From: Flavobacteriaceae bacterium
GTDB taxonomy: Bacteria; Bacteroidota; Bacteroidia; Flavobacteriales; Flavobacteriaceae
NCBI GenBank assembly: GCA_016649715.1
Contig: JAENXC010000010.1
Coordinates: 62,001-126,000 of the forward strand
Direction of reading: 5' to 3'
Length of the DNA: 64,000 nt
In this document: piece by piece, positions 51,720 to 60,886 of the stretch
How positions within the stretch are numbered: the stretch's first letter is position 1
Layout: each line of letters starts with the position of its first letter
Translations under genes and position numbers: made by a program
Notes under the pieces: generated by a model
Told to the model about the DNA's origin: nothing
The model's input: only the letters and a program-made list of their open reading frames with translations
Database searches by the model: none

Positions 51720-54134
51720 TTATCGCAGTTTCGGGTATTCCGAAGGATTTGCCTCGTGCATCATTTCATAAACCTTTTCAAAAACGTCTTCCACAGAAGG
51801 TTTGCTGAAGTAATCGCCATCCGTGCCATAAGCAGGGCGGTGTTCTTTTGCGGTAAGGGCTTGCGGTTTGCTGTCCAAATATTGGTACCCATTCTGATTG
51901 TCTATTATTTCATTGAGAATGTACGCCGATGCCCCGCCGGGAACGTCTTCATCTATTACCAAAAGACGGTTGGTTTTTTTTACGCTTTCCACCATTTCTT
52001 TTTTCAAATCTAAAGGCAATAGAGATTGCACATCTATTATTTCAGCGTCAATACCCACTTGTTGCAGTTCCTTGGCGGCTTCCTGAACAATGCGAAGCGT
52101 ACTTCCGTAGGAAATCAAGGTAATGTCTTTTCCTTCTTTTACAGTTTCCACAACTCCGATAGGGGTTCTGAATTCACCGAGGTTGTTTGGTAATTTTTCT
52201 TTTAATCGATAGCCGTTCAAGCATTCAATGACCAATGCTGGTTCGTCAGTTTCCAGCAAAGTGTTGTAAAAACCTGCGGCTTTGGTCATATTTCGCGGTA
52301 CGAGAATGTACATTCCGCGCAGCAAGTGGACCAAGCCGCCCATGGGCGAACCGCTGTGCCAGATTCCTTCAAGTCTGTGGCCGCGGGTCCGAACGATAAG
52401 AGGTGCTTTTTGGGTGCCGTTGGTTCGGTAGCGAACTGTTACCAAATCGTCGCTCATAATTTGAAGGCAATACAATATATAATCCAAATACTGAATTTCG
52501 GCAATGGGGCGGAGGCCGCGCATCGCCATCCCGATTCCTTGGCCGAGAATGGTTGCTTCGCGAATTCCGACATCGGCAACCCTAAGTTTGCCGTACTTTT
52601 CCTGCATGCCTTCCAAACCCTGGTTTACGTCGCCGATTTCGCCGCTGTCTTCTCCAAAAATAAATACTTCGGGGTGTTTGGTGAAAATTGCATCAAAGTT
52701 ATCACGTATAATCACACGGCCATCCACTTCCTCGGCATCGCTGGCGTAGGAGGGAAGTACTTCTTTTATGGTCTTGGCATTCACTTTCGCTTCACTATAA
52801 AGGTGTGCGCTGTATTTTGGTTGGATTGTTTCGAAATAATTGGCAATCCAATCTTGAAGTTGTTTCTTTTCGGAAGAATCTTCGCCCAATACATATCGCA
52901 ACGCTTTTCGGGCGGAAGCAACGATGTCTCTTCGCAAGGGTTCTTTTTCGGAAGCCAGTTCGTTCTTTATTTTTTCAATGAAATTTTTGTTGGCGCTGTT
53001 CTCAGCTAGATTTCCGAGCAATAAAACGGCTTCTTCTTGTTCAATTTTCTGAGGTGCAACAAAAGCATCCCATGCCGCTTTTTTACCATCACGGACTTGT
53101 TTCTTTATTTCTTTTTCAATTTCTGCAAGTGTTTCTTCAGTGGCAATTTCACTGCCAATTATCCATTCGCGCATTTTCACGTTACAGTCATATTTTGCTT
53201 CCCACTCCAAACGTTTCTTGCTTTTGTAGCGTTCGTGGGAGCCGCTGGTGCTATGGCCTTGTGGTTGGGTCAATTGTTCTACGTGAATCAAAACGGGAAC
53301 GTGTTCTTCCCGTGCAATGTTTGAAGCACGGCTGTAAACCTCAATAAGTTCAGGGTAATCCCACCCTTTTACACGGATAATTTCATAACCATCTTCCCCT
53401 TCATTGCGTTGGAAGCCTTTTAATATTTCAGAAATATTCTCTTTGGTGGTTTGGTATTTTGCGTGTACGGAAATTCCGTATTCATCGTCCCAAACGCTCA
53501 TTACCATTGGTACTTGCAAGACTCCTGCAGCGTTTATGGTTTCCCAGAAAAGACCTTCGCTGGTGCTGGCGTTTCCGATGGTTCCCCAAGCAACTTCGTT
53601 ACCGTTTATGGAGAAATTGGTTTTGTTTTCAATTCCTTTTACATTTCTGAAAATTTTGGAAGCCTGTGCCAATCCCAACAAACGTGGCATTTGCCCTGCG
53701 GTGGGTGAAATATCGGCGCTGCTGTTTTTTTGTTGCGTTAGGTTTTTCCAACTGCCATCTTCATTTAAACTATGGGTGGCAAAGTGCCCGCCCATCTGTC
53801 TCCCGGCGCTCATTGGGTCTGCTTTGATGTTGGTGTGTCCGTAGAGACCTGCGAAAAACTGTTCAATGGTAAGTTTGCAGATGGCCATCATAAAAGTTTG
53901 GTCGCGGTAGTAGCCACTACGCCAGTCGCCGTTTTGGAATGCTTTGGCCCAAGCTAGTTGAGGCACTTCCTTTCCGTCGCCAAAGATCCCGAACTTCGCT
54001 TTTCCGGTAAGTACTTCGCGGCGGCCCAACAGACTACATTCACGGCTGGTTACTGCAATTTTATAATCGCTTAAAACTGTTTCTTTGAAATCGTCAAAGG
54101 AAATCTCGCCGTTGGTCTTTGGGTCTGTCTGCAT
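51720..54134 (-). CDS. 2-oxoacid dehydrogenase E1, fused alpha and beta subunits (branched-chain type)
   Basis: From the ATG at 54134 the protein has 804 residues. The N-terminal half is the E1 alpha-like ThDP part (GNASTSEGLFWETINAAG at about 205-222). The C-terminal half is the E1 beta-like part (FGEDSGEIGDVNQGLEGMQ, FLDYILYCLQIMSDDL and YTPAGV-type C-terminal strands). Such fused proteins act with E2/E3 as branched-chain 2-oxoacid or pyruvate-like dehydrogenases. The 17-residue upstream extension in the same frame is unlikely. E2 and E3 are not in the window. Confidence 0.92.
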   Translation of the reverse strand: MQTDPKTNGEISFDDFKETVLSDYKIAVTSRECSLLGRREVLTGKAKFGIFGDGKEVPQLAWAKAFQNGDWRSGYYRDQTFMMAICKLTIEQFFAGLYGHTNIKADPMSAGRQMGGHFATHSLNEDGSWKNLTQQKNSSADISPTAGQMPRLLGLAQASKIFRNVKGIENKTNFSINGNEVAWGTIGNASTSEGLFWETINAAGVLQVPMVMSVWDDEYGISVHAKYQTTKENISEILKGFQRNEGEDGYEIIRVKGWDYPELIEVYSRASNIAREEHVPVLIHVEQLTQPQGHSTSGSHERYKSKKRLEWEAKYDCNVKMREWIIGSEIATEETLAEIEKEIKKQVRDGKKAAWDAFVAPQKIEQEEAVLLLGNLAENSANKNFIEKIKNELASEKEPLRRDIVASARKALRYVLGEDSSEKKQLQDWIANYFETIQPKYSAHLYSEAKVNAKTIKEVLPSYASDAEEVDGRVIIRDNFDAIFTKHPEVFIFGEDSGEIGDVNQGLEGMQEKYGKLRVADVGIREATILGQGIGMAMRGLRPIAEIQYLDYILYCLQIMSDDLVTVRYRTNGTQKAPLIVRTRGHRLEGIWHSGSPMGGLVHLLRGMYILVPRNMTKAAGFYNTLLETDEPALVIECLNGYRLKEKLPNNLGEFRTPIGVVETVKEGKDITLISYGSTLRIVQEAAKELQQVGIDAEIIDVQSLLPLDLKKEMVESVKKTNRLLVIDEDVPGGASAYILNEIIDNQNGYQYLDSKPQALTAKEHRPAYGTDGDYFSKPSVEDVFEKVYEMMHEANPSEYPKLR

Positions 54135-54234
54135 TACAATGGATTTTATATTTGCAAAAATAGCGAAATTGAGGGTGTTTTGCAAAGCTTAGTTATGCAC
54201 AGCCAATTTTTTGAAAAGAAATGGTTTTGTTAGC

Positions 54235-54459
54235 TCAATTCTTTTTAGAAGGGAGTACCTTAATAACCAGCAATCTAAGCAATAAAAGGAAAGGCAATCC
54301 GTGGAACAAAACATCAAACCAATCTGCGGCTTGCATACCTTCGGCGCCACCGACAATCCATTTCAGTTTCCCCCAAATGTGGGGTTCGGGGAAGAAAGGG
54401 GCGAGGCCGAGTGTGAGGCAAAGCAGGAGGATGATACGCCAGTTATTTAGTAGTTGCAT
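54235..54459 (-). CDS. small conserved membrane protein
   Basis: This 74-residue protein has two hydrophobic segments (about 7-22 and 47-67) separated by PFFPEPHIWGKLKWIVGGAEGM. Similar small proteins occur in many Flavobacteriaceae; database labels such as RND transporter are not supported by the sequence. It is a single gene, with a CCTGCC palindrome upstream (54491). Confidence 0.65.
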   Translation of the reverse strand: MQLLNNWRIILLLCLTLGLAPFFPEPHIWGKLKWIVGGAEGMQAADWFDVLFHGLPFLLLLRLLVIKVLPSKKN

Positions 54460-54490
54460 TTTGGTGATTTGTTAATTTGTGATTCGATAA

Positions 54491-54510
54491 CCTGCCTGCC
54501 GGCAGGCAGG
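54491..54510. repeat. 20-bp perfect palindrome CCTGCCTGCCGGCAGGCAGG
   Basis: This is identical to the copies at 8653-8672 and 57407-57426. It lies between the small membrane protein and the fasciclin gene and is followed by TTCGG, as in the copy-like region near 8200. Confidence 0.85.
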
Positions 54511-54558
54511 TTCGGGGTTCGTACCGGTTTCACATAAAAATTGAAACAAAAATAGCCA

Positions 54559-54588
54559 AAAAAAAACCCCATTGCTGGGATTTTTTTA
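54559..54588 (-). terminator. intrinsic terminator of the fasciclin gene
   Basis: On the minus strand AAAAATCCC and GGGGTTTTT pair around AGCAAT, followed by a T run, 20 bases after the gene. Confidence 0.75.
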
Positions 54589-54607
54589 ATTCATTCTAAA
54601 TTTTGGA

Positions 54608-55243
54608 TTACAGTTTTGACGCAGGCATTAAAACCTTATCAACCGTATGGACAACACCGTTTGAGGCGTCCATATCTGCCGCTGTTACCGTGGCTGTATT
54701 GCCTTTGGCATCTTTCACCATTATTTTACCACCTTTTTCGGAAAGAGTAATTTTCTCAGTGTCCATAGTGGTTAGTTCATATTTATTCTTGGATTCCTTA
54801 ATTTTTGCCAACAGATCAGCAGAAGCCATTTTTCCGGAAACAACGTGATATTTAAGCAACTCTTGAAGTTTCGCTTTGTTCTCCGGTTTCATCAATTCGT
54901 CTAATTTTCCTTTTGGCAATTTGCTGAAAGCATCGTTTGTTGGAGCGAAAACGGTGTATTCGCCTTCACCTTTTAGGGTCTGGGTTAAATCAGCAGCCTG
55001 AAGTGCGCTCACTAATGTTGAAAGATCTTCATTGCCCATTGCTTTTGCAGCTATAGAATTTGCCTCCATTTCAGCAATCCTCGCTTGATTGTCCGTCTCA
55101 ACTTTTAGTAAGGAATCTTTTTCGCGCTCCATGCGCATCTGTTCAACTTTAGCCTGTTCGGCTTCTTTCTTTTTTGTGTCATCACAACTGGCAAAAAGCA
55201 TTGCTACTACTGCCATTGACATTACAATTGTTTTTAGTTTCAT
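54608..55243 (-). CDS. fasciclin (FAS1) domain lipoprotein
   Basis: The 211-residue protein has a lipoprotein signal (lipobox FASC) and a charged helical linker (about 25-70, KKKEAEQAKVEQMRMEREK). One FAS1 domain spans about 75-211, with LSTLVSALQAADL, GEYTVFAPTNDAFSKLPKG, LLKYHVVSGKM and ASNGVVHTVDKVLMP. FAS1 domains mediate adhesion or ligand binding on the cell surface. The gene is monocistronic. Confidence 0.92.
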   Translation of the reverse strand: MKLKTIVMSMAVVAMLFASCDDTKKKEAEQAKVEQMRMEREKDSLLKVETDNQARIAEMEANSIAAKAMGNEDLSTLVSALQAADLTQTLKGEGEYTVFAPTNDAFSKLPKGKLDELMKPENKAKLQELLKYHVVSGKMASADLLAKIKESKNKYELTTMDTEKITLSEKGGKIMVKDAKGNTATVTAADMDASNGVVHTVDKVLMPASKL

Positions 55244-55448
55244 AATTTTATAGATGATTTATTGTTTGAAACAAAGTTATTCCAAATCCAGTTAATTATT
55301 AATTAATTAAGATTAATATTTAGTTAATCTTATAATTTTTTTATACGTATTTTAATAGCCTTATTTAATCCTAAAATTTTGCAAAAGAGAATATTTAAAT
55401 TTCTTGAATTTGTATCTTTAAGAAATTAACTTTTAAAGAAAATCAAAG

Positions 55449-55826
55449 ATGATAAAGTCAAAATGCCAAAGCGTTTTGGATTTAGGAGAAAAACTGAACA
55501 TTCAAAACGGCGATGTGAAAGAAGAAAACGGCCAGCTTAAAGTTTGGGGGACCGCAAAAAACCAGTACGAAAAAAATTTTCTTTGGGATGAAATTAAGCG
55601 AGTTGGCGGTGAAAACCCCGCTGATATTATGGCAGATATAAAAGTGGCCGATAGTTTGGTTTATGCTCACCACACTGTGAAAAGTGGCGAAACATTGAGC
55701 AAGATTGCTAAACAATACTACAAAGACCCCAACAAATACAACACTATTTTTGAAGCGAACAGAGGAAAATTAAAATCTGCAGACCTCATTCATCCTGGTG
55801 ATGAGCTGGTAATACCGAATATCTAA
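55449..55826 (+). CDS. LysM domain protein (YgaU-like)
   Basis: The 125-residue protein has an N-terminal BON-like domain (about 1-65) and a C-terminal LysM domain (about 75-123: YAHHTVKSGETLSKIAKQYY, ANRGKLKSADLIHPGDELVIP). YgaU of E. coli binds potassium and has this same two-domain layout; in Bacteroidota it is a common small cytoplasmic protein. There is no signal peptide. Confidence 0.9.
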   Translation: MIKSKCQSVLDLGEKLNIQNGDVKEENGQLKVWGTAKNQYEKNFLWDEIKRVGGENPADIMADIKVADSLVYAHHTVKSGETLSKIAKQYYKDPNKYNTIFEANRGKLKSADLIHPGDELVIPNI

Positions 55827-55845
55827 TTTTAAGCTATTAACATAG

Positions 55846-55878
55846 AAATCCCGTAAACTTTATAGTTTGCGGGATTTT
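55846..55878. terminator. bidirectional intrinsic terminator
   Basis: AAATCCCGTAAACT and AGTTTGCGGGATTT pair over 14 bases with one G-U, with T-rich flanks, between the convergent LysM and MoxR-like genes. Confidence 0.88.
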
Positions 55879-55888
55879 TTATTTGTAT

Positions 55889-57352
55889 TTATAGGCCTCT
55901 GATGTAACTTCCGTATAAATCTTTAAAATGAAGCCCGTTCCCCAAGCTGAATTTGCTCAGTTTCTTGTTCTCTGCCAAAGCCCAAAGAATTACTTCTTTT
56001 AAAAAATAACTATCCTTTTTAGAAGTTTTCGGTTGGTATTTTTCTATTAATTGTTGAAGCGGAATAATACTGTCCAGTGCAATTTTATATTCTTCATCAG
56101 AATAGGAATCGAGCAGTTCAAAATCATTTTCTTCAAAAAACCAAGATACAATTTCAGCATACGGATCAGCATCACCTTGTTTTGTCAGTTTTTCAATTTT
56201 CGGAAATAGTTCTTTAAAAGTAGTGTTCACGGCATCTGCAATTAATTGTTGTGCCACTTGGGAAACACCTTCTTGCTCTCCTTCGTAAACCAACTCAATT
56301 TTTCCTGTAATAGACGGAATGATTCCTATAAAATCGCCCAAACGGACGCTTGTCTTTTCTTTACCATTTTTCAAAGCCCGACGTTCCGCAGTGCTCAAAA
56401 GATTTTCGAAAGCCGTAATGCTCAACCGAGCGCTCACGCCACTTTTGGCATCTATAAAATCATTTTCACGGGCTTCAAAACTTATTTGCTCCAAAACGTC
56501 CTTTGCCAATTCAGGAACGTAAATGTTAGATTTTGTTTTAATTGCCTCTGCCGTTTCCTGTTCCGTAATGGTTCTTGCCGTTTTGATGTCTTCGGGATAA
56601 TGCGTTAAAATTTGGGAACCAATTCTATCTTTCAAAGGTGTAACTATACTTCCACGGTTGGTGTAATCCTCTGGGTTTGCCGTGAAAACAAATTGAATAT
56701 CCAATGGCAAGCGCACCGCAAAACCACGAATCTGAATATCGCCTTCCTGCAAAATATTAAAAAGTGCGACTTGAATTCGCGGTTGCAAGTCAGGCAATTC
56801 ATTAATAACAAATATGCACCGGTTGCTTCGGGGAATCATTCCAAAATGAATTACGCGGTCATCGGCATAAGTCAGTTTTAGGTTTGCTGCTTTTATGGGG
56901 TCCACATCGCCAATAATATCAGCGACCGTAACGTCTGGCGTTGCAAGTTTTTCTGAAAAGCGATCGTTACGATGCAACCAACTTATAGGTGTATCATCTC
57001 CTTTTTCGCGCATCAAGTTTTTTGCGTAGCGAGAAATTGGGCTGAAAGGATCGTCGTTTATTTCGCTGCCTTCCACCACGGGAATGTATTCGTCCAAAAG
57101 TCCCACCATTTGGCGTGCCAATCGGGTTTTTGCTTGTCCGCGCAAGCCTAAAAGATTTATGTTGTGCTTTGAAAGAATGGCGCGCTCCAACTCAGGAATT
57201 ACGGTTAGTTCATAGCCGTGAATTCCCACAAATGTCGTTTCCTTCTTCATAATTTTTTGAAGCAGATTGCGGCGCAATTCCTCTTTTATTGACTTCGGTT
57301 CGTAACCCGCTTTTTTGAGTTCGCCGAAAGTTTTGATTTTTTCTATTTCCAT
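55889..57352 (-). CDS. MoxR/magnesium-chelatase-type AAA+ ATPase
   Basis: The 487-residue protein has Walker A GLRGQAKTRL (about 63-72) and a Walker B-like motif IFVINELPDLQPRIQ, in which the usual Asp is Asn. Sensor motifs FVFTANPEDYTNRGS and PLKDRIGSQI follow. MoxR-type ATPases work with VWA proteins (here the upstream gene 57471-58592) in chaperone-like assembly or metal insertion. This is a common Bacteroidota pair of unknown target. Confidence 0.87.
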   Translation of the reverse strand: MEIEKIKTFGELKKAGYEPKSIKEELRRNLLQKIMKKETTFVGIHGYELTVIPELERAILSKHNINLLGLRGQAKTRLARQMVGLLDEYIPVVEGSEINDDPFSPISRYAKNLMREKGDDTPISWLHRNDRFSEKLATPDVTVADIIGDVDPIKAANLKLTYADDRVIHFGMIPRSNRCIFVINELPDLQPRIQVALFNILQEGDIQIRGFAVRLPLDIQFVFTANPEDYTNRGSIVTPLKDRIGSQILTHYPEDIKTARTITEQETAEAIKTKSNIYVPELAKDVLEQISFEARENDFIDAKSGVSARLSITAFENLLSTAERRALKNGKEKTSVRLGDFIGIIPSITGKIELVYEGEQEGVSQVAQQLIADAVNTTFKELFPKIEKLTKQGDADPYAEIVSWFFEENDFELLDSYSDEEYKIALDSIIPLQQLIEKYQPKTSKKDSYFLKEVILWALAENKKLSKFSLGNGLHFKDLYGSYIRGL

Positions 57353-57406
57353 ATTTTTTTTCTATCTGTTTTTTTTAACCACAAAGGGCACTAAGTTTTG
57401 CATAAA

Positions 57407-57426
57407 CCTGCCTGCCGGCAGGCAGG
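57407..57426. repeat. 20-bp perfect palindrome CCTGCCTGCCGGCAGGCAGG
   Basis: This is identical to the copies at 8653 and 54491, in the gap between the VWA and MoxR-type genes, next to an ACTGAATACTGAACAC repeat run at 57456-57471. Confidence 0.85.
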
Positions 57427-57470
57427 GGTCACGAAGCAGCTACTGCCGACTGCTACTGAATACTGAACAC

Positions 57471-58592
57471 TTATTTTATCCGTTTCCTGCGGTTTGTTTC
57501 ATAATCACTAAAGATCATTTCACCCAAACCTTTTAAACCTGTGTAAAATGCCTTGCCTTGATTGGCTGCGGTAAAATGTTCAATAAACTGCATTAAATAG
57601 GGGTCTTCGGCAATCATAAATGTTGTGATCGGGATGTGAAGTTTTCGTGCTTGCGAGGCCATTGCGTAACATTTGTTCACAATATAACTGTCAAGGCCGT
57701 TGCTATTTTTATAATAACGTCCGTCCGAAAGCTGTATGCAGCTTGGCTTGCCGTCGGTTATCATAAAAATCTGTTTGTTGGTGTTTCGTTTTCTTCGAAG
57801 CAAATCCATCGCCAATTGAAGTCCCGCAACGGTGTTTGTGTGATACGGACCTACATTCAAATATGGCAAATCTTTTATTTTAATGGGCCAAGCGTCATTT
57901 CCAAAGACTAAAATATCCAAGGTATCTTTAGGATAGCGGGTTGTAATAAATTCCGAAAGCGCCATCGCTACTTTTTTTGCTGGTGTAATCCTGTCTTCGC
58001 CATAGAGAATCATACTGTGGCTGATGTCTATCATTAGCACGGTGCTCATCTGGGTTTTGTACATGGTTTCTTCAACCACCAAATCGTTTTCAGAGAGTAT
58101 AAAATCTCCCAAACCGTGATTTATCTGTGCGTTTTTGAAACTTTCCGTCATTGATATTTGTTCCAAAGAATCGCCAAAGCGATAATCCCGAAACTCGCCA
58201 GCCTGTTCATCACCTCTTCCAGTTTGTTTGGTTAGGTGGTTTCCTGCACCACTTTTTCTTAGTTTTCCAAAGATCTGTTCCAAAGCTCTCTTCCGAAGTG
58301 TTCGCTCGGTTTTTTCTGTGATGGCTAAACCGCTTTTGCCGTCCATTTTTATTTCTTCGCGCAGGTAGCCTTTCTTTTTAAGGTCTTCCACAAAATCGTC
58401 CAATGTATAATCTTTCGTAGTGAGTTTATATTCTTCATCCAACTGTTTCAACCAGTCCATTGCTTCGTCGAAATCACCGGAAGTGTGGGTTATCAATTCC
58501 TGAAAAATATCGAAGAGTTTATCAAAAGGTGATTGATCTTTTGGGCTGTGTTTGGTGAAGACAAATCCGCTTTTAACTTCTTTTTTGTTCAT
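57471..58592 (-). CDS. von Willebrand factor A domain protein
   Basis: The 373-residue protein has a VWA domain in its C-terminal half, with a complete MIDAS: DISHS (about 192-196), a Thr region and ITDGKPS. The N-terminal half is charged and helical. It lies upstream of the MoxR-type ATPase (57352) on the same strand, 120 bases apart with repeats between. The pair would form a metal-dependent complex with the ATPase; the target is unknown. Confidence 0.87.
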   Translation of the reverse strand: MNKKEVKSGFVFTKHSPKDQSPFDKLFDIFQELITHTSGDFDEAMDWLKQLDEEYKLTTKDYTLDDFVEDLKKKGYLREEIKMDGKSGLAITEKTERTLRKRALEQIFGKLRKSGAGNHLTKQTGRGDEQAGEFRDYRFGDSLEQISMTESFKNAQINHGLGDFILSENDLVVEETMYKTQMSTVLMIDISHSMILYGEDRITPAKKVAMALSEFITTRYPKDTLDILVFGNDAWPIKIKDLPYLNVGPYHTNTVAGLQLAMDLLRRKRNTNKQIFMITDGKPSCIQLSDGRYYKNSNGLDSYIVNKCYAMASQARKLHIPITTFMIAEDPYLMQFIEHFTAANQGKAFYTGLKGLGEMIFSDYETNRRKRIK

Positions 58593-58791
58593 ATTTTAAA
58601 AGTAAAACAATCCTTATTTATAAAAAAGGGTGAAACGTTAAACTACTTGTAAAAGTGTTTGTTTCAATTTTATACATATTGAGAATTCATTAACTGTTTA
58701 TCATTATTAAATACTTAACTTTAAATTAGATTGATTTTAAGTTTTTTAAAAAAAATCGACTGACTACTGAATTACTAACAAAGCCAAAATA

Positions 58792-59706
58792 ATGAACATT
58801 CAAAAAGTATCATTTTCAAATAAAGCCGAAGAGCAATTAGCAGGCCGTTTGGAACTTCCTTTGGACCAAAAACCCCATAATTTTGTAATTTTCGCACATT
58901 GCTTTACGTGTACTAAAAATTTGACGGCCGTTAGGAATATTGGTCGTGCGCTCACTGATGCAGGCTTTGGTGTACTTAGGTTCGACTTTACGGGCTTGGG
59001 CGAAAGTGAGGGCGATTTTGAGAACACAAATTTTTCAGGAAATGTGGACGACCTTGTGGAGGCAGCAGATTTTTTGGCCGAAAATTATATGGCTCCCACC
59101 TTGCTTATTGGTCACTCTTTGGGAGGTGCGGCGGCAATATTTGCAGCTTCAAAAATTCAATCTATAAAAGCGGTTGCCGTCATCAATTCGCCCAGCAATC
59201 CTTTGCACGTGATGCATCTGCTGAAAGACAGCACTGACGAAATCAATAAAAACGGAAAAGCGAAAGTTAATTTGGGCGGAATAGATTTTACCATCAGAAA
59301 ACAGTTTTTGGATGACCTTGAAAACAAGCCACTCATTGATGTTGTGAGCAGTTTTGGAAAAGCACTTTTAATTTTACATTCTCCGCAGGATACCATGGTC
59401 GGGATAAAAAACGCGGAAGAAATTTACAAAGCGGCGAAACACCCAAAGAGTTTTGTTTCTTTGGATGGCGCTGACCATTTGCTTACAAAAAAAGAAGATT
59501 CACACTACGCTGGGCAAGTAATTGCGGGCTGGGCTTCTCATTATGTAGATATTGAGCCCCCTGAGGAGATAAAGAGCAAAAGTAAGGTAGCTGCAAGTTT
59601 GAATAGTGATGATAAATTTTCAACAACATTAAAATTGGGAGACCATCATCTTATTGCTGATGAACCAACAAATTATGGCGGAAATAATTGGTCCCTCGCC
59701 TTATGA
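58792..59706 (+). CDS. alpha/beta hydrolase half of a hydrolase-OsmC fusion (frameshifted)
   Basis: The 304-residue ORF has a full alpha/beta hydrolase domain (about 1-255): FAHCFTCTKNLTAVRNIGRA near the start, nucleophile elbow GHSLGG and the end-His in DGADHLLTKKED. It continues into the OsmC-type domain (AASLNSDDKFSTTLKLGDHH) but leaves frame at GGNNW. The homologous family is about 400 residues and fuses hydrolase with OsmC. The shift at about 59688 breaks the link with the second half (59654-60004). Confidence 0.85.
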   Translation: MNIQKVSFSNKAEEQLAGRLELPLDQKPHNFVIFAHCFTCTKNLTAVRNIGRALTDAGFGVLRFDFTGLGESEGDFENTNFSGNVDDLVEAADFLAENYMAPTLLIGHSLGGAAAIFAASKIQSIKAVAVINSPSNPLHVMHLLKDSTDEINKNGKAKVNLGGIDFTIRKQFLDDLENKPLIDVVSSFGKALLILHSPQDTMVGIKNAEEIYKAAKHPKSFVSLDGADHLLTKKEDSHYAGQVIAGWASHYVDIEPPEEIKSKSKVAASLNSDDKFSTTLKLGDHHLIADEPTNYGGNNWSLAL

Positions 59707-60004
59707 ATTTCTTTCTGCGGGACTCGCCGCTTGCACTGTTATGACCATCCAAATGTATGCACGGCGAAAAAAGTGGGAAGTGGAAAACGTTACCTGCAAT
59801 ATTAATTATTCAAAAGAACACGCTTTGGATTGTGAAGCCTGTGAAGAAGATTCAGCTAAGATTGACACTTTCGCACGTGAAATTAAACTAAGGGGAAACC
59901 TTTCCGAAGAACAGAAGAAAAGATTGCTGCAAATTGCCGATAGATGTCCGGTGCACAGAACTTTGCACAGCGAAACGCAGATTATTACAAAGCTTGTGGA
60001 CTAA
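59654..60004 (+). CDS. OsmC half of the same frameshifted fusion
   Basis: In the +1 frame the sequence continues GPSPYEFLSAGLAACTVMTI, the OsmC core, with both redox cysteines (AACTVM and DRCPVHRTLHSET). OsmC proteins are thiol peroxidases for organic hydroperoxides. The listed start codon is only the first in-frame one and is probably not used; this is most likely the 3' part of the 58792 gene. Confidence 0.75.
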   Translation: MLMNQQIMAEIIGPSPYEFLSAGLAACTVMTIQMYARRKKWEVENVTCNINYSKEHALDCEACEEDSAKIDTFAREIKLRGNLSEEQKKRLLQIADRCPVHRTLHSETQIITKLVD

Positions 60005-60065
60005 TTCAGAATTTTTAAAACTATTGATTGCAGAAAAAATCAAATGCTAAGATTTGTTAAAATTT

Positions 60066-60096
60066 TTGTCCACGGCGAAATGAAATCATACCTTTA
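60066..60096 (+). promoter_or_regulatory. promoter of the superoxide dismutase gene
   Basis: TTG (60066-60068) and TACCTTTA (60089-60096) are 20 bases apart, one base from the TAnnTTTG consensus. It lies 45 bases before the ATG. Confidence 0.5.
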
Positions 60097-60140
60097 ATAC
60101 TCTTAAAAATTAATTAACATTAACTATTAAATTATATAAA

Positions 60141-60743
60141 ATGAAAAAATTAGGAATATTAGTTGTGGTCACAGTGCTTTTCGCATTTGTAGGCTGTAAA
60201 AATGAAAAAAAGGATATGGACAAAATGGACGGAAAGAACGATTCCATCCAAATGGATTCCACTTCTGAACAAGAGGCCATTCAAGAAGCGCCAAAAACGG
60301 TATCAGTTATTATGGAATCAAAAAGTGGAAGTACTGCAAAAGGAGAAGTTTATTTTACCGAAACAAATGGAGTGGTAACCATGGAAGCCAAATTTAATGG
60401 CTTAAAGCCTGGTACTCACGCCATCCATATTCACGAAAAAGCAGATTGTAGTTCCGCAGATGGAAAATCTAGCGGCGGCCATTGGAACCCAACCCATCAA
60501 AAACACGGTAAATGGGGCGATGCCGCAGGATATCACAAAGGCGATATCGGTAATTTTGTTGCCGATGCCGAGGGCCATGGAAGCATTACAATGCAAACTG
60601 ACGAATGGTGTATAGGTTGTGGCGATGAAAACAAAGATATTATTGGTAAAGCCGTAATAGTTCACGATGGAACAGACGATTTTACCACACAACCAACAGG
60701 AGATGCAGGCGGAAGAGTTGCCTGTGGAGGAATTATTAAATAA
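60141..60743 (+). CDS. sodC: Cu/Zn superoxide dismutase, lipoprotein
   Basis: This 200-residue protein has a lipoprotein signal (lipobox FVGC) followed by an acidic linker. The SOD fold starts about residue 55 and holds all metal ligands: HAIHIHEKADCSS (Cu), GGHWNP (bridging), H...H in HKGDIGNF, and the closing HDGTDDFTTQPTGDAGGR (Cu plus active-site Arg). The disulphide Cys are present. It protects the envelope from superoxide. Confidence 0.95.
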   Translation: MKKLGILVVVTVLFAFVGCKNEKKDMDKMDGKNDSIQMDSTSEQEAIQEAPKTVSVIMESKSGSTAKGEVYFTETNGVVTMEAKFNGLKPGTHAIHIHEKADCSSADGKSSGGHWNPTHQKHGKWGDAAGYHKGDIGNFVADAEGHGSITMQTDEWCIGCGDENKDIIGKAVIVHDGTDDFTTQPTGDAGGRVACGGIIK

Positions 60744-60768
60744 TTTTCACTACAATAGTTTAAATTTG

Positions 60769-60803
60769 AAAAACCATCCTGATGAAAAATCGGGATGGTT
60801 TTC
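60769..60803 (+). terminator. intrinsic terminator of sodC
   Basis: AAAACCATCCTGAT and ATCGGGATGGTTTT pair over 14 bases with one G-U, followed by a T-rich tract, 26 bases after the gene. Confidence 0.88.
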
Positions 60804-60886
60804 TTTATATAATTAATGGAAAGTGTCTTATATTTCATATAATATAAAAGGCGCTGATACACAAAATTATTGCTTACTATTACTTT

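Noticed and set aside
52326-53009. 227-residue ORF antisense to the E1 dehydrogenase
   Set aside because: It is a shadow in a well-conserved coding region, with no family match or separate signals.
54491-54545. tRNA-like fragment near GGTTCG
   Set aside because: The GGTTCG belongs to the end of the 20-bp palindrome repeat; no cloverleaf can be drawn.
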